DNA of 64,000 nt from Pseudoips prasinana (lineage: Eukaryota; Arthropoda; Insecta; Lepidoptera; Nolidae): the NCBI GenBank assembly GCA_951640165.1, contig OX621251.1, positions 31,334,893 through 31,398,892 on the forward strand, read 5' to 3'. Of this stretch, positions 30,086 to 41,436 are shown one piece after another; the first letter of the stretch is position 1; the number at the start of each line of letters is the position of its first letter. The notes beneath the pieces are model-generated. The model searched no databases. It was not told where the DNA came from and saw nothing but the letters and a program-made list of their open reading frames with translations. Position numbers and translations under genes: made by a program.

Positions 30086-30299
30086 TAACCCAAATTATTT
30101 CATAAAAGTACATTTTTGCAGAACTATCATGATACGTGCTCTCGACTATGTATAGAGTAGTGTAATAATTAAAATATCCATATAAAAATATTGTTTTATT
30201 TATAAATAACATTATAATAATTAATAGTTACCCACAAACCCGTACTCTCAGGGGCAGTGGGACCGGGCGCTCTGTGAATTAGTGCGTAATAATCTAATC

Positions 30300-30930
30300 A
30301 ATACATGCACTAAGCCCGCAGAGCGTGCCCGTCTACTGGCTGTATGAATGGGAATCGGGACGCTGGCTACAGGCAGTGCAGTCGCCCAATATAGGCACTA
30401 TGTTGGACAACGGCGCCTTTCGTGTTGCCGCCTCTCTTCGTTTGGGCATCCCATGCTCATGCTCATGCATCGTTGTCGGTGTGGAGTGTCAGTTGATCAT
30501 TTAGGACACCATGGTCTGTCATGCTGTAGGAGTGCGGGTAGATTCCCACGTCACAGTAGCATTAATGACATTATCCGTAGGGCTCTCTCCACCGCCGCCG
30601 GCGTCCCAGCTGTGCTAGAACCAAGCGGTCTGGCGCGCGACGATGGAAAGAGACCGGACGGTATGTCTTTGTTGCCATGGAAGATGGGTAGGCCACTGGT
30701 GTGGGATGCAACCTGCGTCGACACCCTTGCGCCTTCCCATCTTCCGTATACGTCGGAGTCTGCAGGTACTGCTGCTGCATCGGCTGAGGCCCTTAAGCGG
30801 CGCAAATACACTAGACTCGTCGGAGGTTATGTACCTATTTGAGCCGTTTGGGGTCGAAACGCTTGGCCAATGGGTTACAAATGCGCGCATCCTATTTCGG
30901 GATATTGCAAAATTGATCATTGACACTTCA
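30300..30930 (+). pseudogene. RLE-like LINE C-terminus in copy B, largest open piece 30348-30842
   Basis: The plus frame 30348-30842 reads the [17 protein letters not shown] zinc motif, [55 protein letters not shown] and [16 protein letters not shown]. The [13 protein letters not shown] end is in another frame. Upstream, CEWESG-like residues are also out of frame. It is less damaged than copy A because [11 protein letters not shown] stays in frame. The motif order CCHC then RPD...D fits an RLE-type LINE endonuclease. It contains no RT of its own. Confidence 0.6.
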
Positions 30931-31251
30931 CGTTGCTCAAATAATCAGCATTGCCATACAACGTGGCAATGCTGCCAGTCATCTGTCTTCTGGGTACGTT
31001 CCCCGACAACGATTAGAAATTTTTGACGCTGTTTAGATTTAGTTTATTTTATATCTACGTAGGTTTAATGAGGTTTTTAATTTTTACTTATATAGTAATA
31101 GCTAATATATCTTTAGGAACTATTAATTATTTAATATAAAAAATTATTTTTTCTCGAAAACTGTGCAACTGTGTTTGCGATTTTGTATATGTGTTTACAT
31201 AAACAATAACTATATGCAAAACAAATATGAAGCTCCAAATCGACGGGACCT

Positions 31252-31574
31252 AATTGTAAAGTGGAGCCATATTATGTATTATTTTCATAATTATATCAAA
31301 TTTTGATTATGTCAAGAGTCGATTATGAGATGTGTTATTTATGGAAACTAATTATTATGATATATGTTCTCATAGAAGGTAATTTTATGGCAAATAAAAG
31401 TTATCACTGTTGAGTTGTTAAGACAAACGTTATTAGTATAAATGATATGAAATGAATAGTGCAAGTAAATATTATGACCGGGGAAGATTATGGGAAACAA
31501 TATTAGTGCAAATGAATTTATGGAAAACGAGAGAATACCCTGTTAAATGTGTCCTTCTAATTAGTGTTAATTAA
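31252..31574. other. AT-rich flank of copy B, no gene seen
   Basis: No ORF or clear repeat structure is visible beyond the ~20 bp shared with the flank of element A. Confidence 0.5.
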
Positions 31575-31670
31575 ACCGCTTTTACGGTCACCCACCTGTA
31601 GTCTGAGCGCGTGCTTACGTTTTTACTCTTGCCAATCGCTTAAGAACCGGTAAGGGCGCCTGGATATCAG
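31575..31670 (+). repeat. Dispersed GGTCACCC repeat, copy 1
   Basis: ACGGTCACCCACCTGTAGTC ... CCAATCGCTTAAGAACCGGTAA matches 57997-58096 and 58726-58806 (CGGTCACC..TCTATGGACTGACCGCGAGCCT ... CGAACCGGTGA). A dispersed family of unknown class, possibly a SINE or a LINE 3' end. Confidence 0.6.
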
Positions 31671-31765
31671 CGCCTAATAAAAATATATTTAAATAGGTCC
31701 CTAAAACTCATTGACCTATATGAATTCTACTAGACGCGCAATCCCATATTGAGAATTTGCTCACT

Positions 31766-31791
31766 GAGTTGCAGCGCGGGCGCTGCAACTC
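31766..31791. repeat. Perfect GC-rich palindrome, 12-bp arms, 2-nt loop
   Basis: GAGTTGCAGCGC-GG-GCGCTGCAACTC, within a local GC-rich patch (31740-31860). Confidence 0.85.
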
Positions 31792-31865
31792 CGTCAGCAA
31801 TTTTGGCCGCCGCGCCCGCGCCCCTCACCTCGCGCACAGCCGGACTGGGACAGAGTTTTTATTCG

Positions 31866-32039
31866 TCTAGTCTACTATATAAAAATAAGTCGGGTTTTCC
31901 TTCCTGACGCTATAACTCCAGAACGCACGAACCGATTTCCACGGTTTTGCATTCGTTGGAAAGGTCTCGGGCTCCGTGAGGTTTATAGCAAAGAAAATTT
32001 ATAAAATTTTACGCGAGCAACACCGCGGGGCACAGCTAG
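31866..32039 (+). mobile_element. Short non-autonomous Helitron
   Basis: Starts TCTAGTCTACTATATAAA, has the typical ACTCCAGAACGCACGAACCGA body, and ends ACCGCGGGGCACAGCTAG followed by T. The TC start, CTAG end and lack of target duplication are Helitron features. About 174 bp, no coding capacity. Confidence 0.75.
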
Positions 32040-33043
32040 TTATACATATAAGTCAATGTTAAAACTACTGTTAATTACAATAGACTACCTACTGTTAAAT
32101 ACAATACATCAGTAGCTATTTAGGTCATGTCGCTTTCATGTCATGTTCATATGTGGTGAGTACATTTTTTATGTTAGGCCATTTCTAGTCAAAAGAAAAG
32201 AAATATAAAGTGTCGGACGATTTATTTGACCATTTATAGAGATATGAGTCTTCCTCGTAATGTTAGCTAGCTGTAATATTTAGAACAGTTTTATAAATAA
32301 AATGTCATTCTTAATTTACGAAATACTTTATTTCCAGCTCAATTGAAATACATAATATCACATCGTGTAGATTATAAAATCTTAATTATAGCATTAAACC
32401 AGCACACTAACATAATTGCAGGTTAACTAGTCCATATACATATATGATATAGTGGGTAGTTACATCAAAATTGTGAGCAAAACTTCGTCGACCGAAGAGA
32501 GGTCAGGTACATGATCGAAAGTATTACTTGATAATGGAGCTACGGGGGTGCTACATCGACAGCTTAAAAGCCGAGCGATTACTGAGGAAAGTTTTAGAAA
32601 AATTGAATTAACCAAGAACTTCATGATCAAATATCTCATGGTTGAAGATGACCTATACTCGTACATATATCAACGAGGCAGGTAATTTTTTTATGTATTT
32701 TCGATTCATATCATTCCTGCAAAGATTCCACTCACTAATTAGGTTCCACCTTATATATTAAGATCTAATAAATAATTTCATAAAGAATTCGATATGCAAT
32801 AGAAAACAAATAATGGTAAAATCCGTTAGCAAACGCACAAGAATAATAAAATTTGATTAGTGACAGCACTCAAATAAGAAAGTGCAGACGTTTAGGAGTT
32901 ATGATAGTAAAATATACAAACACAAATACCACAGTCATAAGCCTTAATATGTATACAATTCTATTAACAGCTATATATTACTACGAGATTTGCGATATAA
33001 TATTAATACATAAAAACTGAAAACTGGTAAATCATAAATTTAA
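32040..33043. other. Intergenic, no supported gene
   Basis: AT-rich. A 56-codon open stretch at ~32514-32680 ends at an AG|GTAATT and was considered as an exon but is not supported. Confidence 0.4.
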
Positions 33044-33115
33044 TCGTTCGGCGGGAATATAACCTGCATGCTCTACCAATCAAAAGTAGATGCTCTGCCG
33101 TTAAGCTACGAACGA
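33044..33115 (-). pseudogene. Degenerate tRNA-like sequence
   Basis: 72 nt on the minus strand with a perfect 7-bp acceptor stem (TCGTTCG/CGAACGA), an A-box-like TAGCTTAACGGCAGAGC and a TCTAC/GTAGA anticodon stem. The loop is enlarged (TTTTGATTG), and the T-arm GGTTATATTCC lacks the conserved TTCGA. Probably a tRNA pseudogene; TTG (Gln) is the nearest anticodon reading. The flank AAATCATAAATTTA recurs at ~63249. Confidence 0.6.
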
Positions 33116-33483
33116 TAGACACCGGCAGATCAAATTTACGAGTCCCTAGATTTCATCTTAAGATAGGTTGTAGTTGCCATCTAACGGCTTTGTTCTAGAA
33201 TCATAGCCAAATTATACGTCCACAGTTCCACGTGAAAAAAATTACACCTAAATAATATTAAACATTGCATTGCAGAAAATACAAGAAGCTAACATTTATG
33301 TAACCGCTAAAATATATATGATAGAATCATAATGACCCAAGTCTCATGTTTAATTTTTGTATGAATATAAGAGAAACATTTTTGTACTTAGGTATTTTAA
33401 ACAAACTGATATATACTTACTACTATAAGTAAGTATATGATACTTCATGGCACTCTAATTACTGCAGCATGAAATACATACAT

Positions 33484-33900
33484 ACATAGACTCACGCCTG
33501 TTTCCCAGAGGGGTAGGCAGAGACAACGGATTTCCATTTGTCACGATCTTTGCACACGTCTTTTGCCTCAATTACTGTCATTATATTCTTCATAAATGCT
33601 CGCCGGTTTAGGGTACTTCTGACCTGTCCTTTCTTGAGAACGTCTCCTATTTGGTCAGAGAATGTTCGACGAGGTCTTCCCCTTCCGGTTGTTCCATTCA
33701 CACAGGCCAGGTATACTTCTTTGGTCAATCTTCTTTCATTCATCCTTTCTAAATGGCCAAACCATCCCAGCATTCCTTTTTCAATCTTTGTGACTACATC
33801 CTCTTTCACACTACAACGCTCTCTTACATCAGTATTTCGAATTCAGTCTCTCATAGTCACACCACACATACTTCTCAGAGCTCTCATTTCCACTGCATGT
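33484..33900 (-). pseudogene. RTE-type LINE 3' fragment
   Basis: The minus strand reads EMRALRSMCGVTMRD*IRN, then [33 protein letters not shown] and [17 protein letters not shown], then [18 protein letters not shown] and a stop. The WFGHLERM...GRGRP...D block is the characteristic C-terminus of RTE-clade RT proteins. One in-frame stop and loss of everything upstream make it a dead 5'-truncated copy. The CATACATACATA at ~33477 is the usual short-repeat 3' tail. Confidence 0.8.
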
Positions 33901-34003
33901 AAATAGCATGAAATAACTAGAATTTATTTGTACATAACTATTAAAATCTCATTTTTTTTTTATTAAAATTATACTTGGATCACTATGGTTCTAATTTCGG
34001 CAT

Positions 34004-35303
34004 GTACAGTCATCATCAAAAGTTGATGACCACATTTGGATTTTCAAAATCGCTCAACATGCCAAGCGTCAGAAATGAATGATTATCATAAAAGGTCATA
34101 AGTCGGCGACCATCACCTTTCAAAAGTCGCTAACATATTTATAGTAAAAAGTATAACATTCTTGGTCTATAGTCTTTGAACAAATTTTTAACAAAAATAG
34201 CATTCCATCGTTTATCTCTAAAGTCCCTGAACAAAATGATTGGTTTTTTTGGGTTTAATATGTGTGTATGTATTCTTTTCGGTAGGTATATGTGTTTGAT
34301 ACATAAATTAAGTAGACACATGCACATGTAAATCACCACCCTTTTATTTATTATCAACAAAATGAAATTAAATGGGTCGATATATCAATACAGCTTATAA
34401 TTATTAATTGTTTTTATTAAAAATTAAAAAAATAATAACTTTCATAGTCAAATCAATGTTTTATTACCAAAAACAAGGTATCGACAGTCTTTACGAATTT
34501 AATCTTTACGAATAAAGTTAAATTCAAGCGCACTAAAAATCATTAATTACGTCGATGGTATAAAACCAAACATAATCTGCGTGATTTTTGATAGCGAGTT
34601 GTAAAGATTACTGTTCTATATTACACTATTCTACTATTAGAAAGCTTAGATGACGTCGACGGAATAATTTTAAGCGGAATTTGTTTATCTTTATAATCAT
34701 GCCTTCGAGCTTATTTTGAAAAATAAGCTTAAAAATGTGCTTGCCGCTTGAACACCGACACCTAATATTTTGCATTGATACCTACTATGAAAAAAAAACA
34801 AAATTTTTTTGTGGAAAGTGAAATTCGAAATTTACATCCATTTAATTTTTTTACATGATTTAGTTTGGATAGTACAAGATTGGATTTACTCTAAAGATTT
34901 AATATAGCATTTTTTTATTTTGCAGTTCAGCTACTTTTGATAGTATAAGTTTACATGCTACGTATCCGAAACAAAGTAATGTTCAGTAACTTTTGTTATT
35001 TATGATGTTAAGTTATTTTTGGACGCTGTCGTGATTACATTCAAAAACCAAAACAAGCATTTTATATTGAGTGACTATTGTAAAACTGAATGTTATGATG
35101 TTCTCGGATATTGTAACGATCAGCAAGTTTTGATAAAATAGTGTTCAGTGACATTTGAGGAGTAGTGTTCAGGTAATTTTGAACTTGAATGATATTCATT
35201 CAATATACTGACGCCCTATCTTGTTGAGCGATTTATGGGTGATATAGTGTACAGTGATTTTGAAAATCTGAATGTGATCATCGACTTTTGATGCTGACTG
35301 TAC
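34004..35303. mobile_element. 1.3-kb TIR element, non-coding
   Basis: The ends GTACAGTCATCATCAAAAGT (34004) and, reversed, GTACAGTCAGCATCAAAAGT (ending 35303) continue for ~45 bp with a few mismatches. No ORF of note. The interior is AT-rich with repeated GTTCAGT(A/G)AC motifs. Related ends are seen at 40233-40361. Confidence 0.75.
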
Positions 35304-35512
35304 CTACAATTTAAAACCTGCTATTAATTATTAAAGTTCCGCCGCTATGTAACGCTATGTAACAGAAACAGTTTATAGGATTTTCGGCTACTTTAATTTT
35401 TTCATTTGAATATTACAATTGTTTTGGGCTACTATACAACATGTAACTTGATTAAAGCACATCCTGAAAATAGATTGTTCAGAATCGTTTTATTATTTTA
35501 TTTGGGTCGCTT

Positions 35513-36425
35513 CAACTTGAATTTGGAAAGACTCGCATGAGTTTTTACAAGTTCTTAAAATATTAGTGAATTGCAGTTAACTTTTTATCCAGCACTGGAC
35601 GTCTTTCGGCTGATATGATGCACTTAACTTTATAAAAAATCGTGTATAAGTTATAAATAAGTACAAAGTTACGTCCTTACAGCAAACATAAAAAATAGGG
35701 CGAAGAGATATTTACAGTAAAAATGTTTATACATATAATCCTAATATATTGTTAATCAAAATCTGCAGTTAACTATTTAGAAGAAATTCAAATTATACAG
35801 CTTTAGGTTATAGAAATTTATATATCAAAGTAAAAAGTACATCCAGACTCAGAACAACTATTTATGGGCCACATAAATAGTTGTCTTTCGCTTGAATCGA
35901 ACCCGGGAGTAAACACACTAACAGCCTGTATATACAATTAAAGCACATACAAAACCTTTACCTTAGTTCTACTAGTGTTAGCCTTTACATTTCAAATTAA
36001 AGAAAATTATTTTGAATTTAACTTGAATTTGGAAAGACTCGCCTGAGTTTTTCCAAGTTCTTAAAATATTAGTGAATTGCACTTAACTTTTTGTCCAGCA
36101 GTGGACGTCTTTCGGCTGATATGACGCACTTAACTTTATAAAAAAATCGTGTATAAGTTATAAATAAGTACATAGTTACGTCCTTACAGCAAACACAAAA
36201 AAACTAGGGCGAAGAGATATTTACAGTTAATATGTTTATACATATAATCCTAATGCATTGTTAATCAAAATCTGCAGTTAACTATTTAGAAGAAGTTCAA
36301 ATTATACAGCTTTGGAAATCGATCGAGCTAGGTTATAGAAATGTATTTATCAAAGTACATCCAGACTCAGAACAACAATTTATGGGCCACATAAATAGTT
36401 GTCCTTCGCTTGAATCGAACCCGGG
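35513..36425. repeat. Direct duplication of ~400 bp (35513-35905 and 36016-36425)
   Basis: Both halves run from GAATTTGGAAAGACTCGC through TTTCGGCTGATATGA, TTACGTCCTTACAGCAAACA and CAGACTCAGAACAAC to CGAACCCGGGA, with scattered substitutions and small indels. The units are separated by ~110 bp. Both end in the tRNA-like SINE head, intact only in the second. Confidence 0.85.
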
Positions 36426-36473
36426 ACAAGAAGTGGCGAAGGGACTGTCTTAACTGCTCCGCCACACGAGCTG
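36350..36473 (-). mobile_element. tRNA-derived SINE (inverted-SINE family), copy in the duplication
   Basis: The minus strand reads GTGTGGCGGAGCAGTTAAGAC (A-box-like), CGGGTTCGATTC (B box), then ACAACTATTTATG and GTTGTTCTGAGTCTGGATG. The truncated first unit has the same body at 35830-35905. The related pair at 51446-51784 has the same head and body. Confidence 0.7.
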
Positions 36474-36545
36474 TCAAAGCTACACATTCTTTGATATTGG
36501 ACTAGCGGAAGGTGACGACCTGATTCTCGTCATATCTGGTTATTC

Positions 36546-36660
36546 CTTAACCAGGCTTTGGTACTTACTTTTTCGTTGTTTTTGGACCTTATTCCAAACG
36601 GACCAGGTCGAAATTGATATGGTCTCGTATAGTACACAGCCTATTTAATGGTTATGTAAT
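36546..36660 (-). mobile_element. Dispersed copy of the tandem-array MITE
   Basis: The minus strand matches the core of the 56226-57205 units (CACGCTGTGGACTATACGAGACCA ... GGACCTTATTCC ... CCTGGTTAAGG). Confidence 0.65.
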
Positions 36661-36927
36661 ATGGCATCCCCAGTGTAGTAAAAATGGGGTGCTCACCTGT
36701 TGTGGTTAAATCAATACAGGATACGGCTCAGGTCAGTATATGTCCGACCATAACCAGTCTTTTACCCATATTAAAGGGTATATTTTTGCATAGTATATAA
36801 AAAAAAACATTTATTTTTACATTACTAAATCTGTTGTAACTAACTGTTTTTCTATACTACGAAAACGGTAAGCATGTTGCCAGGTCATATTGAGAGCGAT
36901 ACGAGACTATCTAATCGTTGTTATATA

Positions 36928-37858
36928 GGGTATTTTTTTAAACCAACAACCTCGCAATTCTATATAGTTAAAACCACAAGCAACAACTTTTGTTCTAGAA
37001 CTTTTGATATTTTATCGTGATACAAAAACGAGTATTCATTTAATTTTCCGCTTTTCTACGAGCTTCGTAAAGACCCGCACACGCGCGCGAGCATGGCGCC
37101 GTTCGCGCGTCGGCCTTTCGTTTATGAATGAAACATAGACTTACAAATGTCACGATAGTATAACAAATACTTTTTTTTTTCATGTATTGAGTTACTAGGT
37201 GTGCCCCGCAGTTTTACCTGCGTTAAATTTTATAAATTATCACAGCTCCTCCCACGTAGGTGATAGCGTGATAATATGTAGCCTATATGTTGACCCAACC
37301 TCTTAGTAATATTCATGCAAAATTTGAAGTAAATCCATGCAGTACTTTTTGAGTTTAGCCCGGACATACATACAGACAAACAGATAAACAGACAAAAATT
37401 CTACAAACTATATTTTTGACTTCGACATCGATAGTAGATCACGCCCCAAGTATCCTTTAAAAAAAATATTCAAAGTACAGTTTTGACTTTCGTACGATTT
37501 TATTATATGTATAGATTACAGCTCCTCCCCCGTAGGCGTGATAATATGATAATATGTAGCCTATATGTTGACCCGACCTCTTAGTAATAGTCATCCAAAA
37601 TTTGAAGTAAATCCATACAGTACTTTTGGAGTTTAGCCCGGACATACATACAGGCAAACAGACAAACATTCTAAAAACTATATCTTTGGCTTCGATATCG
37701 ATTGTTGATCACGCACCAAGTATCCTTCAAAAAAATATTCAATGCACAGTTTTGACTTTCCTACGATTCTATTATATGTATAGATGTTCGTACTCGTAGG
37801 ACAAAAGTTTTTGCTTATAGTTTTAGCTATCTAATCCTGAGAGGTTGACGGTGTTTTA
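36928..37858. mobile_element. Foldback/TIR element, copy 1, interrupted by a Helitron
   Basis: The left end, AACAACCTCGCAATTC...AGCAACAACTTTTGTTCTA, is inverted at the right end (37793-37858, reading CAACCTCTCAGGATTAG...AAAAACTTTTGTCCTA on the minus strand). Copy 2 lies at 39311-39905. Both carry an internal GCGCACACGCGYGYGAGC patch. Confidence 0.7.
37195..37784 (-). mobile_element. Helitron-like element with internal tandem duplication
   Basis: The minus strand starts TCTATACATATAATAGAATC and ends GCGGGGCACACCTAG, inserted precisely between A and T. It contains two ~290-bp repeats, each starting TATACATATAATA and holding CCGGGCTAAACTC and AGGAGCTGT. Non-coding. It sits inside foldback copy 1. 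Confidence 0.8.
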
Positions 37859-39310
37859 CAAATGTCCCTGTATACATAATGCATAAGACTGAGATTAAGT
37901 TTAAATACTATTATGAAAAGCCCACGGACGGGGTTACTAAAAAAATACAATACACATATTATTACGGATTATTTAATATAACACGTATAGTATTGAGCTT
38001 AATATTATCTACTTGAATATAATATAATGTGTGTAAATTATTATAATAGAGATCATTATGTTTATTAGAACGAAAATAATTCGTAACAATCAGTTTTTGC
38101 AGATCCTCGTATGTATACAGCATACGCAATTGTAAAGCCAGACATAGGTATTGCATAAATATTATCATGCAGTTTAGATATTTTTTTAAAGTGTGCATCA
38201 TCCAAATTAGTTATTCAGTACCGTAAGATTCGCTATTAATCGCGATGAACTTAAAACTTACAAGAAATTATAATAATAATCATATTCTTTCGAAATTTCT
38301 ATTCGAGCTCTATATAGTTAAAATGAGATTTGTAAATGAATAACGAGTTTGATCTGAATAACCAACTTCGATGGCGCCGTATTATTATAAAAACACTATA
38401 CTTCCGGTTAAATACAATTCTAGGATATACTAGTTTAGTTTATGGCTAGATGATATATGGTAGTGTCTATTATATTATTACTCTATGGCACTGTTATCTT
38501 ATGTCAAAAATGGGCCAGTGGAGGCCTACAAGTCTCTCTGGAAATGATAGAGTTGTATGACAATTATAGTGTTAGTCAGACACACCGCTTTTATAGCTAT
38601 GGTAGGTTATCATAATCAACCCTGATATTGTCTACAATTGAATATAGGCTCGCTATAGACTCGTGTGAGTGATGCAATGTGAATTGCAAGCATAATGGAC
38701 TATGGCCAATTGCCCACCGCTTACCTTCAAGTGATCTACATACTTATTTACAGATTAGGTATACGGCTCGGCTGAATTGTATGCAGTAAGTAAAAGAAAT
38801 CTACAATTTCAGAAGCAGTAAGCGTACCAAATTTTTTTTAAAGACAGCGCCTACTAATCTAACTAACAATTAATCCCCAAGTCGCGGGGTACTATACAAA
38901 CATATTGTATATCTGTGGAAACTTTTAATTGGCCTTCATCTTCTATTCTGTGTGTCATTTGTATTCTAGCTGTAAGTTATCCTTAAGTAATAAAATAAAA
39001 TAAAAATATAATCGACGGACACAAAGTAGATTTAAATATCGATTTATATCGTAAATAAGAATAAACTAGTCTATCCCAAAGTTGTATTCTGGCGGCAACA
39101 TAATTATGCATCAATATATATTATATAATAATAATATATTACAAAGATTCTTATATTAAGGAATCGATAATAACCACTGTAATAAAAAAAATAACTTACG
39201 AAAATAACAAAATCTGTAAACAATAAATATCATCTTTTCCCTCGACGTAAATATAAACGTATCACAAACTTTTAAATAAATGTTTGACATTAAAAGCTAT
39301 ATTATGTGGT
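37859..39310. other. AT-rich intergenic stretch, no gene seen
   Basis: No supported ORF. An AGTCGCGGGGTACTATACA at ~38880 resembles motifs at ~51430 and ~58965 and may be a repeat end. Confidence 0.4.
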
Positions 39311-39905
39311 TACTTCTGAAACACCAATAACCTCGCAGTACAAGATAGTTACCACTTTCAGCAACAACCTTTGTTAAACAACTTTTGAGAATTCGTTAGA
39401 TTATATGTTCATAGATAAATAAGTATTAATTTAATTTCCCGCTCGAATGTTTATAAGTCTACGCGCATTGTATAGACGCGCACACGCGTGTGAGCTTAGC
39501 GTCGTCCTTTCGTTTATGAATGAAATATAGACCTACAAATATCAGGACAGTCCAACAAAAACTTTAATTTTTGGAACCAAGTTCCTTATCGCGCGTTGTG
39601 AATGGAGCTAGACGGAAAATACTTCTTACGAAAAGTTGTCACGACACTTTTTGCAGCTGTGCGGCGTGCGCATGTTTCTCTGTCTGTCTCTCTCTCTCTT
39701 ATAGAAAGCAAGCCAGATATTTTCATTTCTATTTCGCATTGAACAGTGTGGCGTCGCGACGATTATTTTTGTTGAGTGTATACAGGTAACTTCGTTCCAT
39801 CCGGGTGTCCCTTGACACCTTTCAAATTTCTTATGTCCGATCTCGTAGAACAAAAGTTGTTGCTTATGATCTTAGCAATCTGGTACTGCGAGGTTACTGG
39901 TGTTT
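39311..39905. mobile_element. Foldback/TIR element, copy 2
   Basis: The left end, AAACACCAATAACCTCGCAG, is inverted at the right end (39843-39905, reading AAACACCAGTAACCTCGCAG on the minus strand). It shares the GCGCACACGCG patch and CCTTTCGTTTATGAATGAAA with copy 1. No Helitron inside. Confidence 0.8.
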
Positions 39906-39929
39906 TTCAAATAACCGATTCCCATTCGT

Positions 39930-39975
39930 ATAACAGACGGCCACCACATTTATGAATGTGGTGGCCGTCTGTTAT
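39930..39975. repeat. Perfect 21-bp-arm hairpin
   Basis: ATAACAGACGGCCACCACAT plus one T (39930-39950), loop TATG, and the exact complement to 39975. A GC-rich core in AT-rich sequence. Confidence 0.92.
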
Positions 39976-40096
39976 TACGGCTTATATACGCCTTATAATT
40001 TCCCTCACCTTGCTATAATTTTTTATTCAGCTCTTCGCTTATTTTACCCATGCTAATAAAGATGAACCATTCACTTCCCAGAACGGAAACTTGAAT

Positions 40097-40236
40097 GTAC
40101 AGAAGCCAGCATATCCAGCTATCCCCATCTGTCAAATTTCTTATATAGATTTTCAACTTTATCACATAAGCATAAGGTTCACTTTCAATTGGGGAAATTT
40201 GACATATTGTGGTCGCTTATGTGCTGGAGTCTGTAC
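40097..40236. mobile_element. 140-bp MITE with GTACAGA ends
   Basis: The ends GTACAGAAGCCAGCATATCC and, reversed, GTACAGACTCCAGCACATAA flank an interior shared with 54192-54883 (GATTTTCAACTTTATCACATAAGC). It is uninterrupted here. Confidence 0.85.
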
Positions 40237-40361
40237 AATCAACAGCTAAAGTAGATGATAAAATCAAAAGTATGTGAGTGTCACGTGTATAAAATATTAG
40301 CTGGTATAAACACCAAACCTCTCGTCCGATTATGATCATCTACTTTTGCCTTTGACTGTAC
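40233..40361. mobile_element. Small TIR element abutting the previous MITE
   Basis: The left GTACAATCAACAGCTAAAGT and the reversed right GTACAGTCAAAGGCAAAAGT share AAAGTAGATGAT. It shares its first GTAC with the end of the preceding MITE. The ends resemble those of 34004-35303. Confidence 0.65.
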
Positions 40362-40798
40362 TCGTGCCCAAACCATACCAAACAATAACTCAAAGTTAAA
40401 TAACACCTTTACCTTGATAACCATCCCCGTATACAATTAATATTAAATATATACAAGTTGTAACATAAATAGACACATAACCTGATTAAACTTTAATTTA
40501 TTTGTTATTGTTTTACTATGCATGTTTTGATATTATTTTTATTATAATGTAATACTTATAAGTATTATAACGTGTTCTTTTAAGTTTAAACCACAATTGA
40601 AAGGACCTAGCCCTCGCACCATCGGGAATCTTAGTACTAAGCCACGTTAAAATATGTATTGATATTACATTGAAAATAATATTATTATTATCATCATTAT
40701 CTACCCCTGGAACTGAACTGAAAGAAAAATATTGTTTTGCCTTCATATACAAAATGATGATATTTTTTATTGAGTATTTAATAATATAACAATAATAA

Positions 40799-40958
40799 TA
40801 TCCTGGGCCATTATTCACACACGGCTATCTGATCACAAACTAAGCAGAGCTTGTACTATGGAAACCAGATAACTGATATACTACATATACTCGTACCTAC
40901 TATAATTTTGTTAATAGATACTTATAAAGATAATTACAACAAAACTCATGTTCACGCA
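40799..40958 (-). mobile_element. Truncated tRNA-SINE body
   Basis: TGGGCCATTATTCACACACGG ... CTAAGCAGAGCTTGTACTATGG ... GATAATTAC matches the 3' portion of the full SINE at 59985-60240. The tRNA-like head is missing. Confidence 0.75.
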
Positions 40959-40959
40959 T

Positions 40960-41436
40960 AAAATGACTGAATATGACTAGTCACAATTGTCATAAACCTT
41001 AAATGACCGGTCATTTACTGTCAAATTCAGTCAATTTGACTCATATATTATTGTCTATTCTCGACTACCACCCAATTATTTATATATTTAGGTACCCAAT
41101 TTATATGCAAGTTTAAATGAAGCAACGTTTTATTTTCTATTATATCATGAGAGGATACGACGACATCAAAGTCGATGCGCGAGGCGATGCGACGTTGCCA
41201 TTTTGTCTTAAATGCCCGCATGATTAGAAATGTAAAATGATTGAAACTATATAATAATACTATAAGTCATAAAAACCACTTTTTTGTTTCAATTTATAAG
41301 TTATAGACTTTTTTCAACGACAAAAACTTAATGTAAAAGGTACTAAAATATTAATGAAATCAAATTGACAGAAAATGACCATTTTCGACTAATTTGACCG
41401 TAAATGACAGTCTAATTCAGTCACTTTAGTCATTTT
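40960..41436. mobile_element. TIR element built from TGAC-rich ends
   Basis: The left AAAATGACTGAATATGAC...TGACCGGTCATTTACTGTCA is matched, reversed, by the right AAAATGACTAAAGTGACTGA...TCATTTACGGTCA. Imperfect ~75-bp TIRs, non-coding. Confidence 0.6.

Larger units (their letters stand above)
29669..31251 (+). mobile_element. Copy B of the chimeric RT/RLE element
   Basis: Begins GGTCCCGTCG after TTAAT and ends CGACGGGACC before TAATT, so it has short TIRs. It matches the core of element A in reverse orientation: about 13480 to 12204, then about 400 to 141. It contains the inverted RT fragment (29880-30085, minus) and the RLE-like fragment (30300-30930, plus). The right-hand homology with element A runs ~20 bp past GGACC (TGTAAAGTGGAGCCATA), while the left-hand homology stops at GGTCCC. 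Confidence 0.7.

Noticed and set aside
32460..32690. Possible plus-strand exon (SKVLLDNGATGVLHRQLKSR ...) ending at AG|GTAATT
   Set aside because: Only ~56 open codons bounded by stops, no good acceptor in phase, no recognised homology. It could be chance in AT-rich DNA.
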